From: M55B154 sp964486725
GTDB taxonomy: Bacteria; Spirochaetota; UBA4802; UB4802
Direction of reading: 5' to 3'
DNA length: 64,000 nucleotides
Assembly (NCBI GenBank): GCA_964486725.1
Contig: CAZAOK010000005.1
Location: 7,044 to 71,043, forward strand
Within the stretch, counting starts at the first letter, position 1; every line of letters begins with the position of its first letter. Shown piece after piece: positions 36,778 to 44,989 of this stretch. The translations under genes were made by a program, and so were the position numbers. The notes beneath the pieces are model-generated. The model made no database searches. It was not told where the DNA came from and saw only the letters and a list, made by a program, of their open reading frames with translations.

Positions 36778-38937
36778 TCAATCCAGCCTGAATACAACAA
36801 GGCTTACATCTTCGGGTATAGGGCGGTCATCAACAAAATTCCGAAGGTCTGACACTATTTTTCTTACAAGGATTGCCGGTGATTCACCCTTATTAATACG
36901 GATGATGTCCTTAATGCGCCCAACAGAATAGCTCATACCTTCAGCATTTGTGGCAGTATTAAATCCATTTGAAAATAGAAAACCGATAGTAGGTGAACCA
37001 GCTTTGTAGGTTCTGGACTCATATATAAAATCACGTTCGATACCAAGGGGCACTCCCTTTGTATCCAGTTCAATATAATTGTCCTTCTGACCGTCAAAGA
37101 GTATCAGCGGGGAAAAGGCGGCATTGACATACCTGATCTCCCTTGTGGGGGCGTGAAACACTATACAATTCGCGTTCGCGTACATGTCTGAATATTGCGA
37201 AGTAGATACTACCCAGTTCATCATGTGCAGTATCTTTTCCGGCGAATCATACCCTGCTGATATGGAATGGAATGCCGAGTACAGTTGCAATCCCAACAAT
37301 GAAGATTCAACACCCGCGTCTGTTGTATCTGCCATGATAATGGCCAGCATCTCGGGGCTCAATTCCATTGCATCATAGTAATCACCCCCGTATGATGAAT
37401 TATCCATGAAGAATGAGCTTATCCTGATTCCGCGTATCCTGGGGAGAACGGTGGGGATGATCCTCTTCTTTATAGCCCGAACTACCATTCGATCATGTAT
37501 GTCCACCTGTTCAGTTTTGACATTTTCAATCTGAAGGGCATTTGCAAGGGTGTTACCCAGCTGTATCCTGTATAAATCCAGAACTGATAACAGGTTATAT
37601 GAATACGGTTTCCCTGAAATGAGATGACCAAGGCATAAGATGGCAATCAACTCGCTTTCCTGGTTGTAACAGGGGATTAAGACATGAATACCGTTCTGTT
37701 TCATTAAATCCAGGGCACTGCTCCGGTATTCAAGTAAACTGCTGTCAGTATAAAGAATAGATCGATCAACGATTTTTCGCCTATAGGTCAACAACTCAGG
37801 AAGAATGTCCCCCTCTCCAATTTTTCTAAGGGTAAATGACTCTCCGTAACTGTGGCTGAAAATATACCCTCTCGCATCTTCGTTATACAGGTAGAGTGCC
37901 GCGCTCTCGATCCCGAATGTTTCACACAGCCGGTCTATCGTAACAGAAAAAAAGGCATCCCAGTATGTCTGCTCCTCAGATATCTCTGATATCTGCGAGA
38001 ACTCCTGTATAAGCATATTAAAACTACGCTCAAGTCGTATGTAATCCCTTCGAAAAAAGTTAAATATGCGCGGGTGAATAACCCTGAAGAATATAAAGAA
38101 ATACGCAAATACTGGAAGGGCCACTGCGAGTGATGGTAGTCCCCCCCCTTTTCCGTATATTACCGTGGCTGCTTCCAGGATCAAGTAAGCGGGCAGAAGC
38201 AGAAAAATGATCGTCAATGTCCATGCTCCTATCTGCAGGTAATATCCCTTGAAGTCAATAATTTGTTCATCTGAGGTAGCGTACACATTTATTATGTTGA
38301 GTATAATAGCAGCAACAGGGATTCCTATAGCATGGTATTGGAAATCATTGAATACGTAAGGCATTAAAAGAAATGTAACCACGATACATAATGCCCCCAC
38401 ATGATTTCCCATAAACTTGTAGAACAACTGATAGCGAAAAGATTCGTTTTCCAGAACCCTGGTTTTCCACAGTATATTCAGAAATGTTCCGAGAATATAA
38501 AAACCAAAAACTATCAGGTATACGTAGAAGTATTCACCATAATGAAAGGCAACCACTTCCCGGTAGGTTACCCCCGAAACCACGTAATCAGTCAACAGGG
38601 TAATGCCGGCCACTGGAAGCCCGGGCAACACGCTTAAAAAAATACCCCAGGCAGGGGTTTGCTTTTCCCAACGGGGAAAAATCTGGGTGTAATGGAAGAA
38701 AAGCTGGTTAATCAGTATGATCAAGGCAAAATATACGCGTACATACAGGATAAGATCATCTGAATGAGGGAACAAAAGCTGCAACAACAGGCTGACCAGC
38801 ATACCAAGGGTAGCCAGGGCTACCAGGCTGTACACCTTGTTTACCGCGAATTTAAAACGCGAAAATACATTAATCCCCAGTACATATAACGTATATATAA
38901 TAGCTAAAACAGTTACCGTAATTTTAAAATAAAACAA
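36778..38937 (-). CDS. Membrane sensor protein with GAF-like and SpoIIE/PP2C-type domain
   Basis: A 719-residue protein. The first ~260 residues contain seven or so hydrophobic helices, resembling the 7TM sensor modules of bacterial signalling proteins. A central GAF-like region (about 330-480) follows. The C-terminal ~230 residues align with SpoIIE-type serine phosphatases (RGIRISSFFMDNSSYGGDYYDA). Key metal-site positions are altered: the usual DVSGHG reads ADTTDAG, the usual FTDG reads FSNG, and the final DD of DDxTLVV reads EDVSLVV. It may therefore be weakly active or a pseudo-phosphatase acting as an anti-sigma partner switch. The start is TTG at 38937 with GGGGAA upstream. It is the first gene of an operon with the DHH phosphoesterase. 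Confidence 0.82.
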   Translation of the reverse strand: MFYFKITVTVLAIIYTLYVLGINVFSRFKFAVNKVYSLVALATLGMLVSLLLQLLFPHSDDLILYVRVYFALIILINQLFFHYTQIFPRWEKQTPAWGIFLSVLPGLPVAGITLLTDYVVSGVTYREVVAFHYGEYFYVYLIVFGFYILGTFLNILWKTRVLENESFRYQLFYKFMGNHVGALCIVVTFLLMPYVFNDFQYHAIGIPVAAIILNIINVYATSDEQIIDFKGYYLQIGAWTLTIIFLLLPAYLILEAATVIYGKGGGLPSLAVALPVFAYFFIFFRVIHPRIFNFFRRDYIRLERSFNMLIQEFSQISEISEEQTYWDAFFSVTIDRLCETFGIESAALYLYNEDARGYIFSHSYGESFTLRKIGEGDILPELLTYRRKIVDRSILYTDSSLLEYRSSALDLMKQNGIHVLIPCYNQESELIAILCLGHLISGKPYSYNLLSVLDLYRIQLGNTLANALQIENVKTEQVDIHDRMVVRAIKKRIIPTVLPRIRGIRISSFFMDNSSYGGDYYDAMELSPEMLAIIMADTTDAGVESSLLGLQLYSAFHSISAGYDSPEKILHMMNWVVSTSQYSDMYANANCIVFHAPTREIRYVNAAFSPLILFDGQKDNYIELDTKGVPLGIERDFIYESRTYKAGSPTIGFLFSNGFNTATNAEGMSYSVGRIKDIIRINKGESPAILVRKIVSDLRNFVDDRPIPEDVSLVVFRLD

Positions 38938-38965
38938 TGCTGTTTCCCCGCTTTTATCTTTTCTT

Positions 38966-38988
38966 ATTTATATCGAATTTATATCGAA
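38966..38988. repeat. Tandem 12-base direct repeat upstream of the sensor gene
   Basis: ATTTATATCGAA occurs twice, at 38966-38977 and 38977-38988, with an 11-base period, 30-50 bases upstream of the TTG start at 38937. One helical turn spacing is what a regulator binding in tandem would need; the TATAAA it contains on the minus strand may be the -10 element. Confidence 0.4.
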
Positions 38989-39127
38989 CGATTAAGACAT
39001 CAATATCATCACGAAGTATTGTCTAAAATCATGAATGAAATTTCAAGCGAAATATCAATATTACCAGGTAACTACACAGCTGTCATGATTAAAAGTTTCA
39101 ATTATCGTAAAATGAATAATAATATTA

Positions 39128-39158
39128 TGATTCCCCCCGCCGAAGGCGGGGGGAATCA
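39128..39158. repeat. Perfect G+C-rich 14-bp hairpin
   Basis: Arms TGATTCCCCCCGCC (39128-39141) and GGCGGGGGGAATCA (39145-39158) around GAA. On the minus strand the loop reads C-TTC-G, the stable cUUCGg tetraloop. No T run follows. It stands out in an A+T-rich gap and may be a REP-type element or an mRNA structure. Confidence 0.6.
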
Positions 39159-39273
39159 TCTCTATTTCTGTTCATTAAATAGAAAATGATTTTTATTCTG
39201 ATAATAACTGAGTAATAACATTACCCGTGACACCCTCCCTGTCAACATAAACACATCATCAGAATTTTAGTTC

Positions 39274-39302
39274 TTGACATATAAAAGGGGCAATAATAAA
39301 TT
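39274..39302 (+). promoter_or_regulatory. Predicted promoter of the ispE operon
   Basis: TTGACA at 39274-39279, a 17-base spacer and TAAATT at 39297-39302. It would start transcription roughly 25 bases before the ispE ATG and read into the tRNA-Gln and glmU genes. Confidence 0.6.
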
Positions 39303-39333
39303 TGGCTCGCTTATTCTGGTAGAATGCAATCAC

Positions 39334-40245
39334 ATGTTAAGCGAAATCAAAGCACACGCCAAAATCAACCTTCATCTCAACGTATTGAACCGGCGAGAGG
39401 ATAGCTATCATAACATTATATCGATAATGGCATGTGTGACATTTTCTGATCTTTTAAAACTGATGGAAGTCCGCCTGGATAACCGGGCAGATGGTCCGGT
39501 TTCTATATTCATTGATCCGGTTAACGGTCTTCATGATGAAATTGTGAAGGGTATGCCACTGGAAGAGAACCTGGTTTACAAGGCAGCAGCCCTGTACCTG
39601 AATAAGGCTAAGAAATCAGGAGCAGTGACATTCAGCCTCACCAAGAATATTCCTTCAGGGGCGGGTCTTGGAGGTGGAAGCAGTGATGCCGCGGCTGCAC
39701 TGCGATTGCTTAACAATCATCTTGATATTTTTGAGGAATCCCAACTTCATGCCATGGCAGCATCACTTGGAGCAGATGTTCCCTTCTGCCTGCAGGGTGG
39801 CGCGGCCCTTGTAGAAAAAACCGGTGAAAAGCTCACTTCACTTTCTCCGCCTCCATTTCAAGGCTATGTCCTGCTGGCATGCCCCGGAATTCATGTACAT
39901 ACCGGGAAGGCATACGCGGCACTGAACCGCGAAAATGGATTCCCGGAACACAAAGCAGAATCTATCCGCAACCGGCTTCGCATTCTCTGGGATGAGGGTA
40001 ATCTTGAAAAACTGGCGCGTGTTCTTGCCAACGATTTCGAGGAATTCGTGTTTACGGCCCATCCCCGTGTTAAGGATATCTATGAAGAGCTTGCGGGTAC
40101 AGATCCCATTGTTACCCGGATGACAGGTAGCGGGTCTACCCTTTTTGCATTATATCATACAGAGGCACATGCCCGTTCAGCAGGGGACTTTCTTTCAGGT
40201 AAGGTTGACGATATTATCATCACACAATTCTGTGATCAAGGATAA
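39334..40245 (+). CDS. ispE: 4-diphosphocytidyl-2-C-methyl-D-erythritol kinase
   Basis: A 303-residue GHMP kinase of the MEP (non-mevalonate) isoprenoid pathway, which phosphorylates the 2-hydroxyl of CDP-methylerythritol. N-terminal AHAKINLHLNVLNRRED followed by SYHNIISIM is the IspE substrate region. The ATP-binding GHMP motif is PSGAGLGGGSSDAAAAL. The C-terminus has MTGSGSTLFALY. The ATG at 39334 begins MLSEIKAHAKINL, the normal N-terminus. An earlier TTG at 39274 coincides with the promoter -35 and is rejected. The gene leads a plus-strand run of housekeeping genes. tRNA-Gln begins 57 bases after its stop. Confidence 0.95.
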   Translation: MLSEIKAHAKINLHLNVLNRREDSYHNIISIMACVTFSDLLKLMEVRLDNRADGPVSIFIDPVNGLHDEIVKGMPLEENLVYKAAALYLNKAKKSGAVTFSLTKNIPSGAGLGGGSSDAAAALRLLNNHLDIFEESQLHAMAASLGADVPFCLQGGAALVEKTGEKLTSLSPPPFQGYVLLACPGIHVHTGKAYAALNRENGFPEHKAESIRNRLRILWDEGNLEKLARVLANDFEEFVFTAHPRVKDIYEELAGTDPIVTRMTGSGSTLFALYHTEAHARSAGDFLSGKVDDIIITQFCDQG

Positions 40246-40302
40246 CCAGCGCTATACTATTATTATCAAATATACCGTGATGATTTTATTATTACATACT
40301 AT

Positions 40303-40374
40303 TGAGGCGTAGCCAAGTGGTAAGGCACCGGGTTTTGGTCTCGGCACTCCCAGGTTCGAATCCTGGCGCCTCAG
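40303..40374 (+). tRNA. tRNA-Gln (anticodon TTG)
   Basis: A full cloverleaf can be folded. The acceptor arms are TGAGGCG and CGCCTCA with discriminator G. The anticodon arm is CCGGG/CTCGG (one G-T pair) around TTTTGGT, with anticodon TTG at 40335-40337. The T arm is CCAGG-TTCGAAT-CCTGG. CCA is not encoded. It lies between ispE and glmU and probably belongs to their transcript. Confidence 0.97.
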
Positions 40375-40415
40375 ATATACTTAATCGTTGAAGACATTGA
40401 AGAGGGGAAATCACT

Positions 40416-41144
40416 ATCAGCACACAAAAGGCAATAATACTTGCGGCAGGAAAAGGAGTACGGATGCAATCCAGTCTCCCCAAGGTTCTGCATCCCCTCT
40501 CGGAAAAACCCCTGATACAGCATGTTCTTGATAACATCAGGGATGCGGGCATCAGCGAAATAGTGGTGGTGATCGGGTATGAGGGGTCACAGGTGCAGCA
40601 GGCCGTCGGAGATACTGTCACCTGTGTGTGGCAGCATGAACAACTTGGTACAGGCCACGCGGTAATGCAGGCCCGGCCTGTATTACAGGATTATGATGAG
40701 AACGTGCTTGTAGCATGCGGCGATGTGCCCCTGATACGACCAGGTACATTTCGTGCCCTGGCTGAGGCAGCCGACGACCCTTCAGTGGGAGCGGTTGTAC
40801 TCACTATGATAGTTGATGATCCCACCGGGTATGGCCGCATCGTGAGAGATGATGCAGGATATCTCAGCCGCATCGTTGAACACAAAGACGCTTCTGAAGA
40901 TATCCGGGCAATTAAAGAAGTGAATACAGGCACCTACGTGTTTAATACGCGAGACCTTTTTAACGGCCTTGCTACCATAAATACTGATAACGCCCAGGGA
41001 GAGTATTACCTGCCCGACGCGCTGCAGTACATACGTAATAATGGCCGGAAGGTGGCCCTGGTAACCCTTGAAGATCCGGTTGAAGGCAGCGGCATTAATT
41101 CACGGGAAGATCTGGAATACCTGGAGAGTATCATTCATACGTAA
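40416..41144 (+). CDS. glmU: GlmU-type N-acetylglucosamine-1-phosphate uridyltransferase, single domain, ATC start
   Basis: Nucleotidyltransferase making UDP-GlcNAc for peptidoglycan and LPS. The essential nucleotide motif LAAGKGVRM is encoded at 40437-40466, before the first ATG of the frame (40464). An in-frame TGA lies a few codons upstream and there is no ATG, GTG or TTG between. The best start is ATC at 40416, eight bases after AGAGGGG. The protein would begin STQKAIILAAG after the initiator, as GlmU proteins do. Other GlmU features: PKVLHPL, QHEQLGTGHAV, ACGDVPLI, YGRIVR, EVNTGTYVF and QGEYYLPD. Length is 242 residues against about 450 for bifunctional GlmU; the left-handed beta-helix acetyltransferase half is absent. 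The gene may use a rare start codon or contain a single-base assembly error. Confidence 0.85.
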   Translation: MSTQKAIILAAGKGVRMQSSLPKVLHPLSEKPLIQHVLDNIRDAGISEIVVVIGYEGSQVQQAVGDTVTCVWQHEQLGTGHAVMQARPVLQDYDENVLVACGDVPLIRPGTFRALAEAADDPSVGAVVLTMIVDDPTGYGRIVRDDAGYLSRIVEHKDASEDIRAIKEVNTGTYVFNTRDLFNGLATINTDNAQGEYYLPDALQYIRNNGRKVALVTLEDPVEGSGINSREDLEYLESIIHT

Positions 41145-41171
41145 TCATTTGGTGAAGAAGGTAATTATTTA

Positions 41172-42131
41172 ATGAATATACCCATGAAATTATTTTCAGG
41201 ATCGTCAAACAGGAGTCTTGCGCAGGAGATCGCGGAATACCTGGGTATTGAGCTGTCTGAAACGGAGCTCCGTAAATTCAAGGATGGTGAGATATCCATC
41301 AAGATCGGTGAAAATGTACGTGGTGTTGATACCTTCATCGTGCAATCAACAAGCTATCCCGCAAACGACAACCTTATGGAGCTGCTCCTCATGGTTGATG
41401 CTGCCATGCGGGCATCGGCTCAGCGAATTACCATCGTAATACCCTATTATGGATATGCCCGGCAGGATAGAAAAGTTGAACCACGGGTACCCATTTCAGC
41501 AAAGGTGGTAGCAAACCTGCTGCAATCTGTGGGGGTGGACAGGGTACTGACCATGGAGCTCCATTCAGACCAGATACAGGGCTTTTTTGATATACCCGTT
41601 GACAACCTGTTCGGTTCACCACTTATGATCGATTATCTTAAATCATTGAACCTGCATGAACCCACTGTAGTGTCACCTGATACGGGGGGTACCGAACGGG
41701 CCCGGTTCCTTGCAAAAAACCTGAACGCGGAGCTGGCCATCGTTGATAAGCGGCGCCCCGTTGCCAATGAATCCGAGGTTATGAATGTTATTGGCGAGGT
41801 AAACGTAAAAGGGCATGACTGCATTCTCATTGATGATATGATCGATACAGCCGGTTCCATAACAGGGGCTGCACGGGCCTTGCGTGATCTCAACGCAAGG
41901 GATATATACTGCGTATCCACACACGCGGTTCTTTCAGATATAGCCTCTGAAAAATTGAGAAAAGCAGACTTTAAAGAAATCATTGTTACAAATACCATCG
42001 CCATTCCCGAAGAGAAGGTTTTACCGAATATGACCATTTTATCCATGGCACCACTCTTTGGAGAGGCCATTCGTAGAATTCATAACGGTGAATCTGTAAG
42101 TTCGTTGTTTATTAAAAGTTTTGACAATTAA
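41172..42131 (+). CDS. prs: Ribose-phosphate pyrophosphokinase
   Basis: A 319-residue PRPP synthetase, converting ribose 5-phosphate and ATP to PRPP for nucleotide, His and Trp synthesis. Class I motifs are present: KFKDGEISIKIGENVRG, YYGYARQDRK, ELHSDQIQGFFDIPVDNL, and the PRPP loop DDMIDTAGS. The segment normally GGVxRAR reads GGTERAR. Length is standard. It follows glmU with a 27-base gap and precedes rplY; glmU-prs-rplY-pth is a widely conserved order in bacteria, for example in Firmicutes. Identification secure. Confidence 0.97.
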   Translation: MNIPMKLFSGSSNRSLAQEIAEYLGIELSETELRKFKDGEISIKIGENVRGVDTFIVQSTSYPANDNLMELLLMVDAAMRASAQRITIVIPYYGYARQDRKVEPRVPISAKVVANLLQSVGVDRVLTMELHSDQIQGFFDIPVDNLFGSPLMIDYLKSLNLHEPTVVSPDTGGTERARFLAKNLNAELAIVDKRRPVANESEVMNVIGEVNVKGHDCILIDDMIDTAGSITGAARALRDLNARDIYCVSTHAVLSDIASEKLRKADFKEIIVTNTIAIPEEKVLPNMTILSMAPLFGEAIRRIHNGESVSSLFIKSFDN

Positions 42132-42172
42132 ACATATTTAGCGTATACTAAAGTGAAGCAAGAGAGGACACT

Positions 42173-42829
42173 ATGCAGAGTAACACATTGACAGTTATGC
42201 CGAGAACTGAATTCGGCAAAAATGCCAGCCATCGATTAAGAAAGGCGGGTTTTATACCATCCGTAGTATATTCACATGGCGAAGCGGAATCCATCAAGAT
42301 ACCAATACGGGATTTTAACAACCTGTTCAAGGGGTATATTACCGAAAGTGTACTGATAGATCTCGTCTTTCCTGATGATCCCGACAAAAAAGTAAAAGCA
42401 TTTGTCAAAGATTATCACAAGAACCCTGTGAATGAAGAGGTTCTTCATGTTGACTTTTTCAAGATAACCGCCGGTGAAGCAATTCAGACATCCGTACACC
42501 TTGAATTTGTTGGGTCTGCCGCAGGTGAGCGGATGGGTGGAATTCTTGAGGTTATTGAACGAGAGCTGGCAATCGAGGTGCTTCCAGCTGATATGCCTGA
42601 AAAGATCGAAATTGATGTAACAAATCTGGAGATCGGTGACTCAATACATGTACGTGATCTTGAAGCAAAGGATTCGTTAACCTTTCTGGTAGATGCTGAC
42701 CAGGTTATTATTACCTGCGTAGCACCGCATATGCCGTCTGAAGAAGAAGCAGAAGAACTTGCTGAAGGCGAAGAAGCTGTTGAAACCAGTGAAGGTGCTG
42801 CAGAAAGCGAAGGAGACGAGAAGGAGTAA
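42173..42829 (+). CDS. rplY: 50S ribosomal protein L25, Ctc form
   Basis: A 218-residue long form of L25 (general stress protein Ctc), which binds 5S rRNA. N-terminal L25 domain (about 1-95) with RTEFGKNASHRLRKAGFIPSV, then the TL5/Ctc C-terminal domain (about 100-190) with HVDFFKITAGEAIQTSVHLE. The last ~35 residues are a low-complexity acidic tail (many E and A), common in this protein. GAGAGGA before the ATG supports the start. In the conserved prs-rplY-pth order. Confidence 0.95.
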   Translation: MQSNTLTVMPRTEFGKNASHRLRKAGFIPSVVYSHGEAESIKIPIRDFNNLFKGYITESVLIDLVFPDDPDKKVKAFVKDYHKNPVNEEVLHVDFFKITAGEAIQTSVHLEFVGSAAGERMGGILEVIERELAIEVLPADMPEKIEIDVTNLEIGDSIHVRDLEAKDSLTFLVDADQVIITCVAPHMPSEEEAEELAEGEEAVETSEGAAESEGDEKE

Positions 42830-42882
42830 GGCAGTAGTACCTGCCTGCTCCTTTTAAATTATTAAAAAGGGGTGATGTTTCT

Positions 42883-43497
42883 TTGAAACTCATTGTAGGA
42901 TTTGGTAATCCAGGAGAAGAATACTTTAACAATCGCCAGAATATCGGCTTTAAGGTTGTCGATATTCTGGGCAACAACGAGAACATTGATATACGGGTAA
43001 AAAAGAAGAAGTCCCTCATAGGACGGGGAACTATTGATGGAGAAGAGGTAGTTCTGCTTAAACCGCAGACATTCGTCAATCTCATCGGCGAATCGGTTTT
43101 ATATATTGCTTCTTTTCTGCGAATCAATGTGAAAGATATTATCTGCGTTCTGGAAGACCCTTCCTTACCCGTAGGTGATGTTCGAATCGATACCATCTAT
43201 TCAAAATTGACACATCCTGGTATCCTTTCCATGACACGGGCTTTAAAATCAGACCGGTTTGCCAAGGTGCGTATCGGTGTGGGGCAACCCGAAGAAGGAA
43301 CAACCATGGAAGAACACCTCCTGAAGGACTTTCCCATGGAGGAAAACCTTATATTAATCGATGTACTCAATAAGTCAGAAGATGTTGTACGCATGCTCAT
43401 CACACATCCAACCGAAGAAGTTCAGGAGAAATTCAATCCTGAAGGCGCGCCAAAAGTCAAGAAACGACAGGTTCGCAAAATCAGAATTCGTCGATAA
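42883..43497 (+). CDS. pth: Peptidyl-tRNA hydrolase-family protein with altered active site
   Basis: A 204-residue protein in the usual position of pth after rplY. The fold is evident: MKLIVGFGNPGEEYFNNRQNIGF at the start, LLKPQTFVNLIGESV, then FLRINVKDIICVLED. Against E. coli Pth the N-terminal asparagine (N10) and the aspartate equivalent to D93 remain. The catalytic histidine (H20, in TRHN) is Q here (NRQN), the FMNLSG methionine is V, and the GGHGGHNG stretch with N114 is replaced by LTHPGI. The C-terminal ~20 residues are very basic (KVKKRQVRKIRIRR). Loss of the histidine argues against normal hydrolase activity; an RNA-binding role is conceivable. Start is TTG at 42883 with AAGGGG upstream. 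Confidence 0.82.
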   Translation: MKLIVGFGNPGEEYFNNRQNIGFKVVDILGNNENIDIRVKKKKSLIGRGTIDGEEVVLLKPQTFVNLIGESVLYIASFLRINVKDIICVLEDPSLPVGDVRIDTIYSKLTHPGILSMTRALKSDRFAKVRIGVGQPEEGTTMEEHLLKDFPMEENLILIDVLNKSEDVVRMLITHPTEEVQEKFNPEGAPKVKKRQVRKIRIRR

Positions 43498-43625
43498 TAT
43501 ATTTCTTTCATGACAAAAATACTTCCGGGGTGTATCCTCATGAATCATTTCACTGGTATCGTGGTACCGGCTGGCATGACACATTATTCGATAAAAAACT
43601 CCATGTATTAACCGATACTGGTAAT

Positions 43626-44927
43626 ATGAATATTAAGCTGAATACAACCAGCATCATCGTGGCAGTATTCCTGCTTGCGTATGGGTCCATCTCATACCCG
43701 CAGGATACATCACCTGATTACAGGCAATTGATGCAGAATGGCCAGTATAAAGAAGCCCTTAACCAAATTGAGCAAACCCTTCGTACAGTATACGCTGACA
43801 GGGTAGAGGATAAACGTATCCCCACTGATTTTATATCTGTTCGGCAAACAGAAAAGAATATCGACCTGGAAAAACTTTTTATTCAGCGAAAAGCAGAACC
43901 TTTTTTTATCGAGGAAAACCCCGAACTCTTCGTCCTTCATTATAATGCCGGAATTTGTGCCCAGGAACTGAATGAGCATGAAAAGTCGTTAAATCACTTA
44001 TCCCAGTCTCTCAGGTACAGAACCCTCAAGCCTGAAGAAGACCACGTTGTATACTACCAGATATCCCAAACATATAAAGAGAAAGGGGACACAAGGGCCT
44101 ATCATGCCGCCCTTGAAACAGCATATGAACTGCAACCGGAGAATTACCGCTATTCACTTGAACTCGGTAGTTCACTTGCAAAGACAGGAGATAAAAAAAG
44201 GGCCATATATCACCTGGAACGGTATGTTGAATCCATGAACACCACACTTGAAGATAACAGTATTTATCTTACCCTGGCAAATTTAAATAGTGAAATAGGT
44301 AAATACCTTGAAACCGTGAACTATTACCAAAAATACCTGTCGGCCCAACCAGATGATCACCGTATTCATTTCGCTCTGGGCACCCTTTGCTACACGCGCA
44401 CCGGGAACCATGAGCTGGCATTGAGATCTTTCAATACCGCCCTTACTCTACTACCGGAAGATGATATATACCGCAGGGCAAAATCCCTTGAATACAGCGG
44501 TGATATTCACAGAAGTGATCTCAATTTTACAGAGGCAATCAGTTACTACATGCGCACCTTCAACTACCAGGAAGAATTGAGAAAAGAAATAGCCCAATAT
44601 GAATCAGAAATAACCGAATTGAAGAAAAAAGTAAATTCACTAAAAGCTTCTTTACTGAAAAACCGTAATTACGATGCATATAACGATTACGAATACGCTG
44701 AAGAAGAATTGGCAAAAAAGCAACTGTCATTTCGCTTGAAACAACATGAACTTGAAAAACTGAATCCCGGCAAGGTTCGCTGGAATATGGCTGATTCCCA
44801 CGAACACCTTGGACAGCTCAAGGAAGCCCTCAGTTGGTACCGTAAAGCTCTTGACATGGCGTATCGTCCCCGAGAAGCTCGCTTAAAAATATCAAAATTA
44901 CAGTTGATAATTCAACGTGGGTATTGA
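43626..44927 (+). CDS. Exported tetratricopeptide-repeat protein
   Basis: 433 residues, not a recognised named protein. The chosen ATG at 43626 gives a Sec signal (NTTSIIVAVFLLAYGSISY); an upstream ATG at 43530 would put 32 charged residues before it. The rest is built of TPR-like helical pairs from about residue 100, for example YKEKGDTRAYHAALETAYEL, GDKKRAIYHLERYVE and NHELALRSFNTALTLLPED. A coiled-coil insert (about 320-390, rich in E, K and L) precedes a last TPR (LGQLKEALSWYRKALDMAY). Likely a periplasmic scaffold protein. It lies between the pth homologue and yebC on the same strand. Confidence 0.82.
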   Translation: MNIKLNTTSIIVAVFLLAYGSISYPQDTSPDYRQLMQNGQYKEALNQIEQTLRTVYADRVEDKRIPTDFISVRQTEKNIDLEKLFIQRKAEPFFIEENPELFVLHYNAGICAQELNEHEKSLNHLSQSLRYRTLKPEEDHVVYYQISQTYKEKGDTRAYHAALETAYELQPENYRYSLELGSSLAKTGDKKRAIYHLERYVESMNTTLEDNSIYLTLANLNSEIGKYLETVNYYQKYLSAQPDDHRIHFALGTLCYTRTGNHELALRSFNTALTLLPEDDIYRRAKSLEYSGDIHRSDLNFTEAISYYMRTFNYQEELRKEIAQYESEITELKKKVNSLKASLLKNRNYDAYNDYEYAEEELAKKQLSFRLKQHELEKLNPGKVRWNMADSHEHLGQLKEALSWYRKALDMAYRPREARLKISKLQLIIQRGY

Positions 44928-44989
44928 AAAATTGCCATCGTTTGCTATTTATAATCTGGTAGTAAATAATTATTGAACAGAGGTATTAC

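Larger units (their letters stand above)
38938..39333. other. Divergent intergenic region between the sensor and ispE
   Basis: About 396 bases with no supportable gene. It contains an 11-base-spaced tandem repeat (38966-38988), a perfect hairpin (39128-39158) and a promoter for ispE (39274-39302). The rest is A+T-rich. Confidence 0.6.

Noticed and set aside
42883..43497. Calling this an ordinary, active peptidyl-tRNA hydrolase from synteny alone
   Set aside because: Several catalytic positions differ, so only family membership is claimed.
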